Shown: piece after piece, positions 6,651-12,997 of the stretch | Layout: the number at the start of each line of letters is the position of its first letter | How positions within the stretch are numbered: the first letter of the stretch is position 1 | NCBI GenBank assembly: GCA_945872375.1 | Contig: CAMBYR010000035.1 | Location: 1 to 12,997 of the forward strand | Length of the DNA stretch: 12,997 nucleotides | Reading direction: 5' to 3' | Origin: an uncultured Blautia sp. | GTDB taxonomy: Bacteria; Bacillota; Clostridia; Lachnospirales; Lachnospiraceae | Position numbers and translations under genes: made by a program | Notes under the pieces: model-generated | Databases searched by the model: none | The model's input: only the letters and a program-made list of their open reading frames with translations | Told to the model about the DNA's origin: nothing

Positions 6651-8057
6651 ATGAAAAAGTTAGTGAAAAAAACAGCCGTAACAGCCCTTGCAGGTGTTAT
6701 GGCAGCAGGAATGCTTTCCGGCTGCGGCGAACAGAAAATGGACGGAGCCAAAACAGTGGCAACCGTAGATGGTACAGAGATTCCGTTGGGAGTGGTCAGT
6801 CTGCTGGCGCGTCAGGAGCAGGCATACATGGAAGCAATGTATGCAAGCTATATGGGTGGTTACAGCTTTGAGATCTGGGATAAGGAGGCAGATACAGAGT
6901 CCGGACAGACCTATGGCGAGCAGACAGTGGAGGAATGTCTGAATCAGATTGAATTGATGTATATCCTGAAAGCGAAAGCTGCGGATTATGGCGTGGAGAT
7001 TACAGAAGAAGATAAGACCGCCATTGCAGAGGCAGCAGCGTCGTTCATGGCAGCCAACAGTGAGGAGACGATCGAGACTCTTGGCGTTACAGAAGAGCAG
7101 GTAAAAACACTTCTGGAGCTTCAGACTTATCAGGAAAGAATGTATGATCCTGTTGTTGCTGATGTTGACAGAGAAGTTTCCGATGAAGAGGCACAGCAGT
7201 CTGCTTTTACATATGTCAGTGTGCTGATCGATGACGGAAGCGATGAAGAAGTGACAGAAGAAGTTACAGAAGAAGTCATCGAAGAGACAGAGGAAACAGA
7301 AGAAGTTTCTGAAGAAACAGCAGATACAGAAGAAGACGCTGAGGAAACAGCAGATACAGAAGAAGACACTGAAGAAACAGCAGATACAGAAGAGAATGCT
7401 GAGGAAGCGGCAGAGGATGAAGAGGAAAACGCAGATGAGCAGAAAGAGAAGCTGCAGAAGGTTCTGGATGCCATGAAGGATGATCCTGAAGCAGATATGG
7501 ATGAGGCAGCCAAGGATGTGGATGAAACCATGTCCGCATTGTCAGGAACCTTTACCACACATGAGAACGAAGATGATACATCCGCATATCCGGATGAAGT
7601 TCTGGAAGTTCTCCGTGGTCTGAAGGAAGGGGAAGTCTGCGATGAGATTATCGAGACGGATACTTACTACTATATCGTAAGACTGGATGAGGAATTTGAC
7701 GAGGAGGCAACTGAGACAAAGAAAGAGTCCATCATTTCCGACAGAGAATCTGATCTTTACACCGAAACCACAGAACAGTGGATGGATGATGCCGAGATCA
7801 AGGTAGAAGAAAAGGTTCTGAAAACGCTTAAGCTTACAGACAGCCATAAATTCTCCCTGATCACACCTGAGGCAGAGGAAGAAGAAATTGTGGAAGAGGA
7901 TGAGACTGACGTTGACGAAGAAATCGTTGATGAAAGTGAAGATTCCCCGGAAATAAAGACCGAAGAGGAGATTGATGCGGAAGCTGAGGCCGGTGAGGCA
8001 GAAGAAGCAGAAGAGCTGACTGCGGCAGAAGAACCGGAAGAAGATGCAGAAAAATAA
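6651..8057 (+). CDS. PrsA/SurA-like lipoprotein with acidic insert in a parvulin-like domain
   Basis: This is probably an extracytoplasmic folding factor anchored to the membrane by lipid. The start is taken as ATG 6651, because GGAGG (6641-6645) sits 5 bases before it and overlaps the alternative ATG at 6639; the product is 468 residues. A lysine-rich signal peptide ends in the lipobox LSGC (lipidated C25). Residues ~34-185 resemble the SurA/PrsA N-terminal chaperone domain (VATVDGTEIPLGVVSLLARQ). A parvulin-like domain starts with FTYVSVLI (186-193), is interrupted by an acidic insert (~194-263) and resumes with a helix (EKLQKVLDAM) and LKEGEVCDEIIETDTYYYIVRL ending near 345. The catalytic His pair expected in parvulins (as in SHILV and GYHIIK) is replaced by Val/Tyr and Tyr, so isomerase activity is doubtful. 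Residues ~406-468 form a second very acidic tail. It has its own promoter and a strong terminator. Confidence 0.82.
   Translation: MKKLVKKTAVTALAGVMAAGMLSGCGEQKMDGAKTVATVDGTEIPLGVVSLLARQEQAYMEAMYASYMGGYSFEIWDKEADTESGQTYGEQTVEECLNQIELMYILKAKAADYGVEITEEDKTAIAEAAASFMAANSEETIETLGVTEEQVKTLLELQTYQERMYDPVVADVDREVSDEEAQQSAFTYVSVLIDDGSDEEVTEEVTEEVIEETEETEEVSEETADTEEDAEETADTEEDTEETADTEENAEEAAEDEEENADEQKEKLQKVLDAMKDDPEADMDEAAKDVDETMSALSGTFTTHENEDDTSAYPDEVLEVLRGLKEGEVCDEIIETDTYYYIVRLDEEFDEEATETKKESIISDRESDLYTETTEQWMDDAEIKVEEKVLKTLKLTDSHKFSLITPEAEEEEIVEEDETDVDEEIVDESEDSPEIKTEEEIDAEAEAGEAEEAEELTAAEEPEEDAEK
7311..7430 (+). repeat. 30-bp tandem repeat encoding EETADTEED(A/T)
   Basis: Three near-identical 30-bp units (7311-7340, 7341-7370, 7371-7400) encode a 10-residue acidic motif EETADTEED followed by Ala or Thr. 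A fourth unit (7401-7430) is degenerate. They form the core of the acidic insert in the PrsA-like lipoprotein. The high DNA identity between units suggests recent duplication rather than ancient conserved structure. Confidence 0.9.
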
Positions 8058-8070
8058 TATGATTAAAATA

Positions 8071-8104
8071 AAACAGAACCATTGCGAAGGCTTTGGTTCT
8101 GTTT
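8071..8104. terminator. Bidirectional rho-independent terminator between convergent genes
   Basis: AAACAGAACCA (8071-8081) and TGGTTCTGTTT (8094-8104) form a perfect 11-bp stem with a 12-base loop. On the plus strand it is followed by CTTTGTTT, and on the minus strand by TTTTATTTTAATC, so both directions have a T-rich tail. It lies 13 bases after the lipoprotein stop and 6 bases after the minus-strand cyclase stop, serving both. Confidence 0.9.
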
Positions 8105-8110
8105 CTTTGT

Positions 8111-9193
8111 TTAGAATACAATCTGATTCCGTCCGTGATTTTTGCCGTAATAAAGCTTATCGTCTGCTTTGTGAATAAGTTCGGTGATTCCGGAACGGAA
8201 GTCATTTTCTTCCAGCCCGAAGGTCATGGTGATGTGAAATTTTTCCATGCCATCATACATATTTCTTTTGGAAACGGCAACGTTCAGGTCTGACATAAAG
8301 ACGCTTGCCATATCCAGATTCATATTCGGCAGGAAGAAGAAAAATTCTTCACCGCCCCAGCGGCAGACATACCCTTTTCCCTTTGTGGATTCCCGAAAAA
8401 GTTCGCCAAGGGATTTCAGCACTTCATCACCGCAGTTGTGCCCTCTTGTATCGTTGACATTTTTGAAAAGATCGATATCTCCCAGAGCAATACAGAAATT
8501 ATGGGAAGGATTGGAAGCAATGTGCTTTTCCATAAGATCCAGCATGTACCGACGATTGGGAAGTCCTGTCAGAGGATCTGTGGAAGCAAGAGTCTGAAGT
8601 TTCTGGTTATACTGAAGAAGCTTGCGTTCTGATTCCTGGACTGCTGTGCTGAAGATCAGACAGACAATACCCATATGGGTAAACAGGAAAGTAGTGTTCA
8701 AAATCTGAAGGGACCTGCTTCCGTCCGGGGTAAGGGGTGTCAGAGGAGTATGTGTCTGACAAAATGTATACAGATAAAGACGGAGTACGATGAGCATGAT
8801 CATGTAGGCAAACTTAGAGGGGGCAGAACCCTTTACAGAAAAAAAGCACATGATCAGAAGCGGAATCATAAAGTGCTGGGTACCGCAGTCCCATCCATAA
8901 ACATATACGGAGAGGATTGCCCAGGCAAGAAGAAGCACAGTATAAATAATAAAACTATACCGGCTTCTTATGCGGTAGGTCAGGAAAAAACCCGCACACA
9001 TCAGGAAAACCCAGGGAATGCTTCTCATAGCGCTGGAATGAAGCTGGTATATCATGCAGTAATTGAGATAAAAAAACAGATATAGAAGCATCATGCAGTA
9101 GGAACTGCGGAGTACGACAGTAAATGTTTTGGATTCGTTTTCCTGATTAATGTCTCTATTTATTAATTGGATAAATTTTTTTATATAGTCCAT
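8111..9193 (-). CDS. Membrane-bound GGDEF diguanylate cyclase
   Basis: This enzyme makes cyclic di-GMP from two GTP, a second messenger controlling surface and motility behaviour. The start is taken as ATG at 9193 rather than an in-frame GTG at 9211, because AGGAG lies 6 bases upstream of the ATG; the product is 360 residues. Residues ~25-185 contain about six hydrophobic segments with no recognisable ligand-binding domain, followed by a short linker helix (ESERKLLQYNQKLQTLA) and the GGDEF domain from ~205 (STDPLTGLPNRRY). Metal-binding D239 lies in GDID, substrate-binding residues in FKNVNDTRGHNCGD, and the active loop is GGEEF (280-284), an active variant. The inhibitory RxxD I-site is missing (KGKG at the equivalent positions 271-274). 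It follows the DUF4317 gene after 39 bases and is likely cotranscribed with it. Confidence 0.92.
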   Translation of the reverse strand: MDYIKKFIQLINRDINQENESKTFTVVLRSSYCMMLLYLFFYLNYCMIYQLHSSAMRSIPWVFLMCAGFFLTYRIRSRYSFIIYTVLLLAWAILSVYVYGWDCGTQHFMIPLLIMCFFSVKGSAPSKFAYMIMLIVLRLYLYTFCQTHTPLTPLTPDGSRSLQILNTTFLFTHMGIVCLIFSTAVQESERKLLQYNQKLQTLASTDPLTGLPNRRYMLDLMEKHIASNPSHNFCIALGDIDLFKNVNDTRGHNCGDEVLKSLGELFRESTKGKGYVCRWGGEEFFFFLPNMNLDMASVFMSDLNVAVSKRNMYDGMEKFHITMTFGLEENDFRSGITELIHKADDKLYYGKNHGRNQIVF

Positions 9194-9232
9194 GAAAGGC
9201 TCCTGAAGCACAAAAAGGTTCGTAAGCAGGTA

Positions 9233-10381
9233 TCAGAATTCGTCAGCGACTGTTTCGGCTCTCATGCGTACATGGATGCCATTGACTTCCACATTGTCCT
9301 CCATGGGAATGACCAGGCAGCGTCGGCCATCAATTTCTCTGGTTTCCACCAGATCTGCACGTTCCGGATTGACATGGATGACAACATCCGGAGTTTTGAT
9401 TTCCATGCGCCGGGTATTGGTAAGGTTGGCTGCCATAAGAGAAGCAGATTCTCCGGCAGCGGCTTCATATTGATGGTCGAACATTTCCAGCTTCTCTTCG
9501 TTCACGCCGCAGTCCTCCAGAAGCCGTTTTACCTCGGACTGGGTAAGAACTACCGGGTCGGGAAGCTCCTTCTGCGCTTCTACCAGTTCGCCCAGCTTTT
9601 CGTGGATATTGACTACTGTTTCATATGCACAGTCATCTCCGAGAGTTTCCTCGATCAAAGCGTTGAAGGAATCACGCTGTCCGCCTGCGGAAAGCGGTGT
9701 CGTACAGCCAAGCAGTTCGTCTACAAAGGCGCTGCGGAGCTGTTCTGCGTTTTTGGTATAGTAAAGGATGCCGTGGATATCTGTGCTTCTGTCATTAAAA
9801 ACGGGAAACAGAAAGCCCAGATCCGGCATTTCCACGATCCAGTCCCGGATACGGTCTTCGATGTTGTTTGTCTCTGCATTGTAGCAAAGGCCGGCTTTTG
9901 AAAGATTGACCGGACAGATACTGCACAGGATATGATCATAAATTTCATCGGAGGCATCAAACATTTCGGAGCCGTCGGTAGATTTTCCAGGAATATCATA
10001 AACGGCATGGATAAGAATGATATAATAGTTTTCTACATAATCATAGTGTTCTATGATTTTATCAAAAAAAGCTTCGGCAATGTCATCGTCCTGAAGCTTG
10101 CTTTCCCGGAGCTTCATGAGAAAGTGCTGAGTGCCGCCTTCACTTTCCTGAGCCAGAGGAAACTCCATGTTGATGAGATTTTTTCCCAATGTACCGGAAA
10201 GAGTCTTGCGGAAAATATCAAAATATTTAAACATTTCTTCCTCGGACAAGGATAGGAATGCTTCTTTTATTTCTGTCTTTTTATTTTTTTCCCCATCCAC
10301 ATAGCAGCCGCGAATGCGGGTAATGGAACAGTTGGCAGGGGTAAATTGTTTTTTTATCTCGGCAATTTCTTTTTTGTTCAT
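9233..10381 (-). CDS. DUF4317 family protein, function unknown
   Basis: This is a 382-residue protein that I recognise as DUF4317, a family common in Clostridia with no assigned function. Family-typical segments are the N-terminus MNKKEIAEIKKQFTPANC, GCYVDGEK (26-33), YFDIFRKTLSGTLGKNLINM, ENYYIILIHAVYDIPGK, CSICPVNLSK, then RIRDWIVEMPDLGFLFP and FNDRSTDIH, and a C-terminal part with TPDVVIHVNPERADLVETR. There is no signal peptide or membrane segment, so it is probably cytoplasmic. Conserved Cys residues occur in GCYVDGEK and CSICP, but I do not see a classical metal-binding pattern. The start ATG at 10381 follows GAGGAAAC. It is the first gene of a minus-strand operon with the diguanylate cyclase, driven by the promoter at 10417-10445. 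The length is usual for the family. Confidence 0.88.
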   Translation of the reverse strand: MNKKEIAEIKKQFTPANCSITRIRGCYVDGEKNKKTEIKEAFLSLSEEEMFKYFDIFRKTLSGTLGKNLINMEFPLAQESEGGTQHFLMKLRESKLQDDDIAEAFFDKIIEHYDYVENYYIILIHAVYDIPGKSTDGSEMFDASDEIYDHILCSICPVNLSKAGLCYNAETNNIEDRIRDWIVEMPDLGFLFPVFNDRSTDIHGILYYTKNAEQLRSAFVDELLGCTTPLSAGGQRDSFNALIEETLGDDCAYETVVNIHEKLGELVEAQKELPDPVVLTQSEVKRLLEDCGVNEEKLEMFDHQYEAAAGESASLMAANLTNTRRMEIKTPDVVIHVNPERADLVETREIDGRRCLVIPMEDNVEVNGIHVRMRAETVADEF

Positions 10382-10416
10382 AAATTCTGTTTCCTCAAAA
10401 GTATAGTTTCCTACTT

Positions 10417-10445
10417 ATTATAGCTTTTTTTGGGATACCGGGCAA
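10417..10445 (-). promoter_or_regulatory. Sigma-A promoter of the DUF4317-cyclase operon
   Basis: On the minus strand, TTGCCC (10445-10440) is separated by exactly 17 bases from a perfect TATAAT (10422-10417). Transcription would start near 10410, giving a short leader of about 30 bases before the ATG at 10381. The -35 box is identical to that of the lipoprotein promoter at 6523. Confidence 0.8.
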
Positions 10446-10462
10446 GTGCGGATAAGGCAAAG

Positions 10463-10489
10463 TTTACTATTTTTTGACGATAATTTACT
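10463..10489 (+). promoter_or_regulatory. Candidate PhoP-box direct repeats upstream of the alkaline phosphatase
   Basis: Three TTNAC-type hexamers, TTTACT (10463-10468), TTGACG (10474-10479) and TTTACT (10484-10489), start 11 and 10 bases apart, about one DNA turn each. Firmicute PhoP boxes are direct repeats of TT(A/C/T)A(A/C/T)A-like hexamers with this spacing. They sit about 30-55 bases upstream of a -10 element that has no usable -35, as expected for an activator-dependent promoter. The match is partial, and PhoP binding is inference from the downstream gene. Confidence 0.5.
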
Positions 10490-10519
10490 TAAATTTTCGA
10501 AAAGTCAGAAAGAAGATTT

Positions 10520-10525
10520 TATATT
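10520..10525 (+). promoter_or_regulatory. Probable -10 element of the alkaline phosphatase promoter
   Basis: TATATT matches the -10 consensus at 5/6 positions. At 16-18 bases upstream only TCGAAA-like sequence is found, so there is no good -35 box. Transcription would begin near 10532 and give a leader of about 90 bases. Confidence 0.5.
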
Positions 10526-10544
10526 CGCCTGATAAAGTAATCCC

Positions 10545-10582
10545 TGTCAGGAAGGAACTGACATGCACCACGTCAAGGTGCA
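10545..10582 (+). promoter_or_regulatory. Two tandem hairpins in the phosphatase leader
   Basis: TGTCAG (10545-10550) pairs with CTGACA (10558-10563), and the adjoining TGCACC (10564-10569) pairs with GGTGCA (10577-10582). Each has a perfect 6-bp stem and a 7-base loop, and no base separates the two hairpins. There is no T run after them. I could not match them to a riboswitch class I know; they may be mRNA-stabilising elements. The ribosome binding site TAAGGAG (10606-10612) is downstream and not sequestered by them. Confidence 0.4.
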
Positions 10583-10621
10583 GGACAAAATCGGACTTAA
10601 GAAGATAAGGAGATTACAGTT

Positions 10622-12196
10622 ATGAAAGCGAAAAAAATCAGTGCATGGTTACTGACAGCCGCAATTCTGGGATCTATGGCAGGTTCTCAGACCATCCTTG
10701 CAGCAGACACTACAGAAGAGACAGCAGTAGAGGCAACCACTGAGGATTCTGCCGTAAAAACACCAAAATACATCTTCCTGTTTATCGGAGATGGAATGAG
10801 CTATCCGCAGATTCAGACAACGAACTATTATCTCAGCGCACTTGCAGATGATGGAGATGAGATTCTGACAAGCCAGAGTAATCTGAATATGATGAATTTC
10901 CCGGTAGCAGGCTCTGCACAGACTTATGACAGCACTTCCTTCTGCCCGGATTCCGCATCCACAGCAACTTCTATTGCTACAGGACATAAAACCTACAGTG
11001 GAACCATCAACATGGATGAAAAGATGGAAACACCGTATGAGACCATCGCGGAAAAACTGAAAAAACAGCTTGGCTACAAGGTGGGAATTCTTTCCTCCGT
11101 AAACCTGAACCATGCTACACCGGCTGCTTTCTATGCACATCAGGCTTCCAGAAACAGCTACTATGAAATTGGTGAAGAACTGATTGCCAGCGAGTTTGAT
11201 TATTTTGCAGGCGGCGGACTCAAGCAGACCACGGGCGCTGAAGGCGATCAGACAGATCTGTATGAACTTGCAAAAGAAGCAGGCTATACTGTAGCAATGA
11301 CAAAGGCAGATGCGGAAGCTGTTACACCGGAAACAGGAAAAACCATCATCATCGATGAGACACTGGCAGACAGCGATTCCATGAGCTATGCAATGGACCT
11401 AGAAGAAGGAGAATGGGGCCTTGCAGATTATGTGGAAAAAGGGATTGAGGTTCTGAATAACGATACCGGATTCTTCATGATGGTAGAAGGCGGAAAGATT
11501 GACTGGGCATGTCATGCAAACGATGCAGCAGCAACAATTACCGATACCCTCGCTATGGATGATGCAGTTGGAAAGGCAGTGGAGTTCTATAATGAACATC
11601 CGGACGACACTCTGATTCTTGTAACAGGAGACCACGAGACCGGCGGTCTGACCATTGGATTTGCAGGAACAGATTATGACACTTTCCTGACCAACTTAAG
11701 CAATCAGAAGATTTCCTATGCAAAATTTGATTCTGACTATGTAACCGGGTACAAAGAAAACAAGACCGACTTTGATACGGTTATGGCAGATGTGACAGAA
11801 CTGTTTGGCCTTCAGGCACCGGAGGGAGAAGCAGAGACCACAGAGCAGAAGGACAATGCAGATTCACATCCGGAATCAGAAGATACAGGTTCTCTGGTAA
11901 TGACACAGTATGAATATGACAAATTAAAAGCAGCTTATGAAGAAACCATGTCCCGTACCGGTGAGGAAGAGGAATTTGGCCAGGAAGAGTACCTTCTCTA
12001 TGGAAGCTATGAACCTCTGACAGTTACCATTTCCCATATCCTGAACAACAAATCCGGTATCGACTTCTCCTCCTATGCACATACAGGACTTCCGGTAGAA
12101 GTATTTGCAATGGGTGCAGGACAGGAACAGTTTGAAGGCTACTATGACAACACCGACATTTACAATAAGATGGCAGCCCTGACTGGAGTAAACTGA
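10622..12196 (+). CDS. phoA: Secreted PhoA-type alkaline phosphatase
   Basis: This enzyme hydrolyses phosphate monoesters outside the membrane to release phosphate. The 524-residue product starts with a Sec signal peptide (MKAKKISAWLLTAAILG...), probably cleaved after the LAA near residue 28. Metal and catalytic residues of the family are visible: D57 in FIGDGM, the nucleophile S111 in CPDSAS, H164 in NHATPAA, E289, D294 and H298 in VEGGKIDWACHA, D337-H338 in TGDHETGG, and H487 in YAHTGLP (equivalent to E. coli H412). The C-terminus (DNTDIYNKMAALTGV) is also typical. Residues ~396-460 form a Glu-rich insert absent from E. coli PhoA, placed between the D337-H338 and H487 metal ligands. The ATG at 10622 follows TAAGGAG by 9 bases. 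The putative Pho box and weak -35 suggest phosphate control. The YibE/F gene starts one base after the stop, so the two are probably cotranscribed. Confidence 0.95.
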   Translation: MKAKKISAWLLTAAILGSMAGSQTILAADTTEETAVEATTEDSAVKTPKYIFLFIGDGMSYPQIQTTNYYLSALADDGDEILTSQSNLNMMNFPVAGSAQTYDSTSFCPDSASTATSIATGHKTYSGTINMDEKMETPYETIAEKLKKQLGYKVGILSSVNLNHATPAAFYAHQASRNSYYEIGEELIASEFDYFAGGGLKQTTGAEGDQTDLYELAKEAGYTVAMTKADAEAVTPETGKTIIIDETLADSDSMSYAMDLEEGEWGLADYVEKGIEVLNNDTGFFMMVEGGKIDWACHANDAAATITDTLAMDDAVGKAVEFYNEHPDDTLILVTGDHETGGLTIGFAGTDYDTFLTNLSNQKISYAKFDSDYVTGYKENKTDFDTVMADVTELFGLQAPEGEAETTEQKDNADSHPESEDTGSLVMTQYEYDKLKAAYEETMSRTGEEEEFGQEEYLLYGSYEPLTVTISHILNNKSGIDFSSYAHTGLPVEVFAMGAGQEQFEGYYDNTDIYNKMAALTGVN

Positions 12197-12197
12197 T

Positions 12198-12997
12198 ATG
12201 CGGAACATGCTGAAAAAGAACTCGGTTTCCTTGACGGCAATTCTCTTGATTCTCATCCTCATGGCCCTTCCAACGGGCTATGAGGATGCTGCTATTTACA
12301 AAGGAACCGACAGGGTCCGCGCAGAGGTTCTTTCCACAGATGAAAGTACAGTGAAAAGCTCCGGTCTGATTCGTTCCGGGGAACAGTACTGTCAGATAAA
12401 GATTCTGGGAGGAAAGTTTAAGGGGCAGGAAACAAAGGCTGTAAATATGCTCAGCGGTTCTCTGGAATCCGATAAAATCTTTCAGGAGGGCGATGTGGCA
12501 CTGGTGGTGATCAGTTATCGGGATGATGAGATCCTCAGAGTGACCATGAGTGATCACTTCCGGATCGATAAGGAACTGATCCTTGCAGGAATGTTTGTGG
12601 CGCTTCTTGTTCTGTTTGCCGGAAAAACAGGATTGAGGGCTGTGTATTCTTTTTTAATTACTGTGCTGACTATATGGAAAATTCTGATACCTGCCTGCCT
12701 GAAGGGGATCAATCCTATCTGGTGCGGAATTTTTATCACGGCTTTTCTTACGGTTATGATTATTTTTCTGGTTTACGGATGGGACAGAAAAACACTGGCA
12801 GCCAGCAGCGGTGCTCTGCTGGGTGTGCTGGTGACCTGCATTATCGGATGTATTTTTACAGATGCCTTCAAAATTCACGGAGCGGTCATGTCTTATTCGG
12901 AAAGCCTTCTGTATGCGGGATTTCAGGATCTGAATCTCACAAGGATTTTTATGAGCGGTATTTTTATCGGTGCTTCCGGGGCGATGATGGATCTTTC
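12198..12997 (+). CDS. YibE/F family membrane protein, 3' end outside the window
   Basis: An open frame starts with ATG at 12198, one base after the phosphatase stop, with GGAG (12184-12187) 10 bases upstream, and remains open to the window end (266 codons). The layout fits the YibE/F family (PF07907): a signal-anchor-like helix (residues ~10-25), an extracytoplasmic soluble segment (~26-125, starting after ALPTGYEDAA), then at least four hydrophobic helices. The family hallmark HGAVMSYSESLLYAGF starts at H227 and is followed by LTRIFMSGIFIGASGAMMDL. YibE/F proteins have no established biochemical function that I can cite. The coupling to a secreted alkaline phosphatase suggests a role in the same phosphate or envelope response, but this is inference from position. 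Confidence 0.85.
   Translation, partial: MRNMLKKNSVSLTAILLILILMALPTGYEDAAIYKGTDRVRAEVLSTDESTVKSSGLIRSGEQYCQIKILGGKFKGQETKAVNMLSGSLESDKIFQEGDVALVVISYRDDEILRVTMSDHFRIDKELILAGMFVALLVLFAGKTGLRAVYSFLITVLTIWKILIPACLKGINPIWCGIFITAFLTVMIIFLVYGWDRKTLAASSGALLGVLVTCIIGCIFTDAFKIHGAVMSYSESLLYAGFQDLNLTRIFMSGIFIGASGAMMDL

Noticed and set aside
9194..9211. GTG at 9211 as the start of the diguanylate cyclase
   Set aside because: AGGAG lies between this GTG and the ATG at 9193, at correct spacing for the ATG.
9167..9901. Plus-strand frame of 244 codons opposite the DUF4317 gene
   Set aside because: The minus-strand DUF4317 reading matches a known family over its full length, with promoter and ribosome binding site; the plus-strand frame has neither.
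10474..10479. TTGACG as a standard -35 box for the phosphatase gene
   Set aside because: At 16-19 bases downstream there is only CGAAAA-like sequence and no -10; the hexamer fits better as one member of the phased repeats.

Overview
The window looks like chromosomal DNA of a low-to-middle GC Firmicute, most likely a gut Lachnospiraceae (Blautia/Ruminococcus-like). The reasons are strong GGAGG-type ribosome binding sites, a pth-mfd pair followed by a PrsA-like lipoprotein, a DUF4317 protein (a family I know from Clostridia), Bacillus/Clostridium-type promoters, and AT-rich intergenic DNA. Genus assignment is inference. I see no insertion sequence, prophage, CRISPR array, tRNA or rRNA.

Left block, plus strand (1-6453). 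The tail of a small HPr-like protein ends at 169 and is followed by a terminator-like hairpin. A tightly spaced cluster follows: a CobW-type G3E GTPase with an extreme His-rich, Cys-flanked linker (323-1579); a second, degenerate G3E protein whose C-terminal third looks like the YcgQ/TIGR03943 C-terminal domain (1595-2545); pth (2561-3136); and mfd (3133-6453, overlapping pth by 4 bases). Gaps of 15 bases, 15 bases and -4 suggest one transcript joining a putative metal-handling pair to housekeeping translation and repair genes.

Middle block (6454-8104). A good sigma-A promoter drives a PrsA/SurA-like lipoprotein. A long, repeat-built acidic segment is inserted into its parvulin-like domain, and it has an acidic tail. 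The gene ends at a strong hairpin that can also terminate the convergent operon on the other strand.

Minus-strand operon (10381 to 8111). A sigma-A promoter drives a DUF4317 protein of unknown function, followed after 39 bases by a membrane-anchored GGEEF diguanylate cyclase without an I-site.

Right block, plus strand (10463-12997). A divergent intergenic region carries three TTNAC-type hexamers at 10-11 base spacing, resembling a PhoP box, upstream of a -10 element and a leader with two small hairpins. It precedes a secreted PhoA-type alkaline phosphatase. One base after the phosphatase stop, a YibE/F-family membrane protein begins and runs off the window end.

The most unusual content is the G3E pair: a metal-sponge GTPase next to a CXCC-less, YcgQ-fused paralogue. 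Next come the split, probably catalytically dead parvulin lipoprotein and the phosphatase-YibE/F unit under a Pho-like control region.
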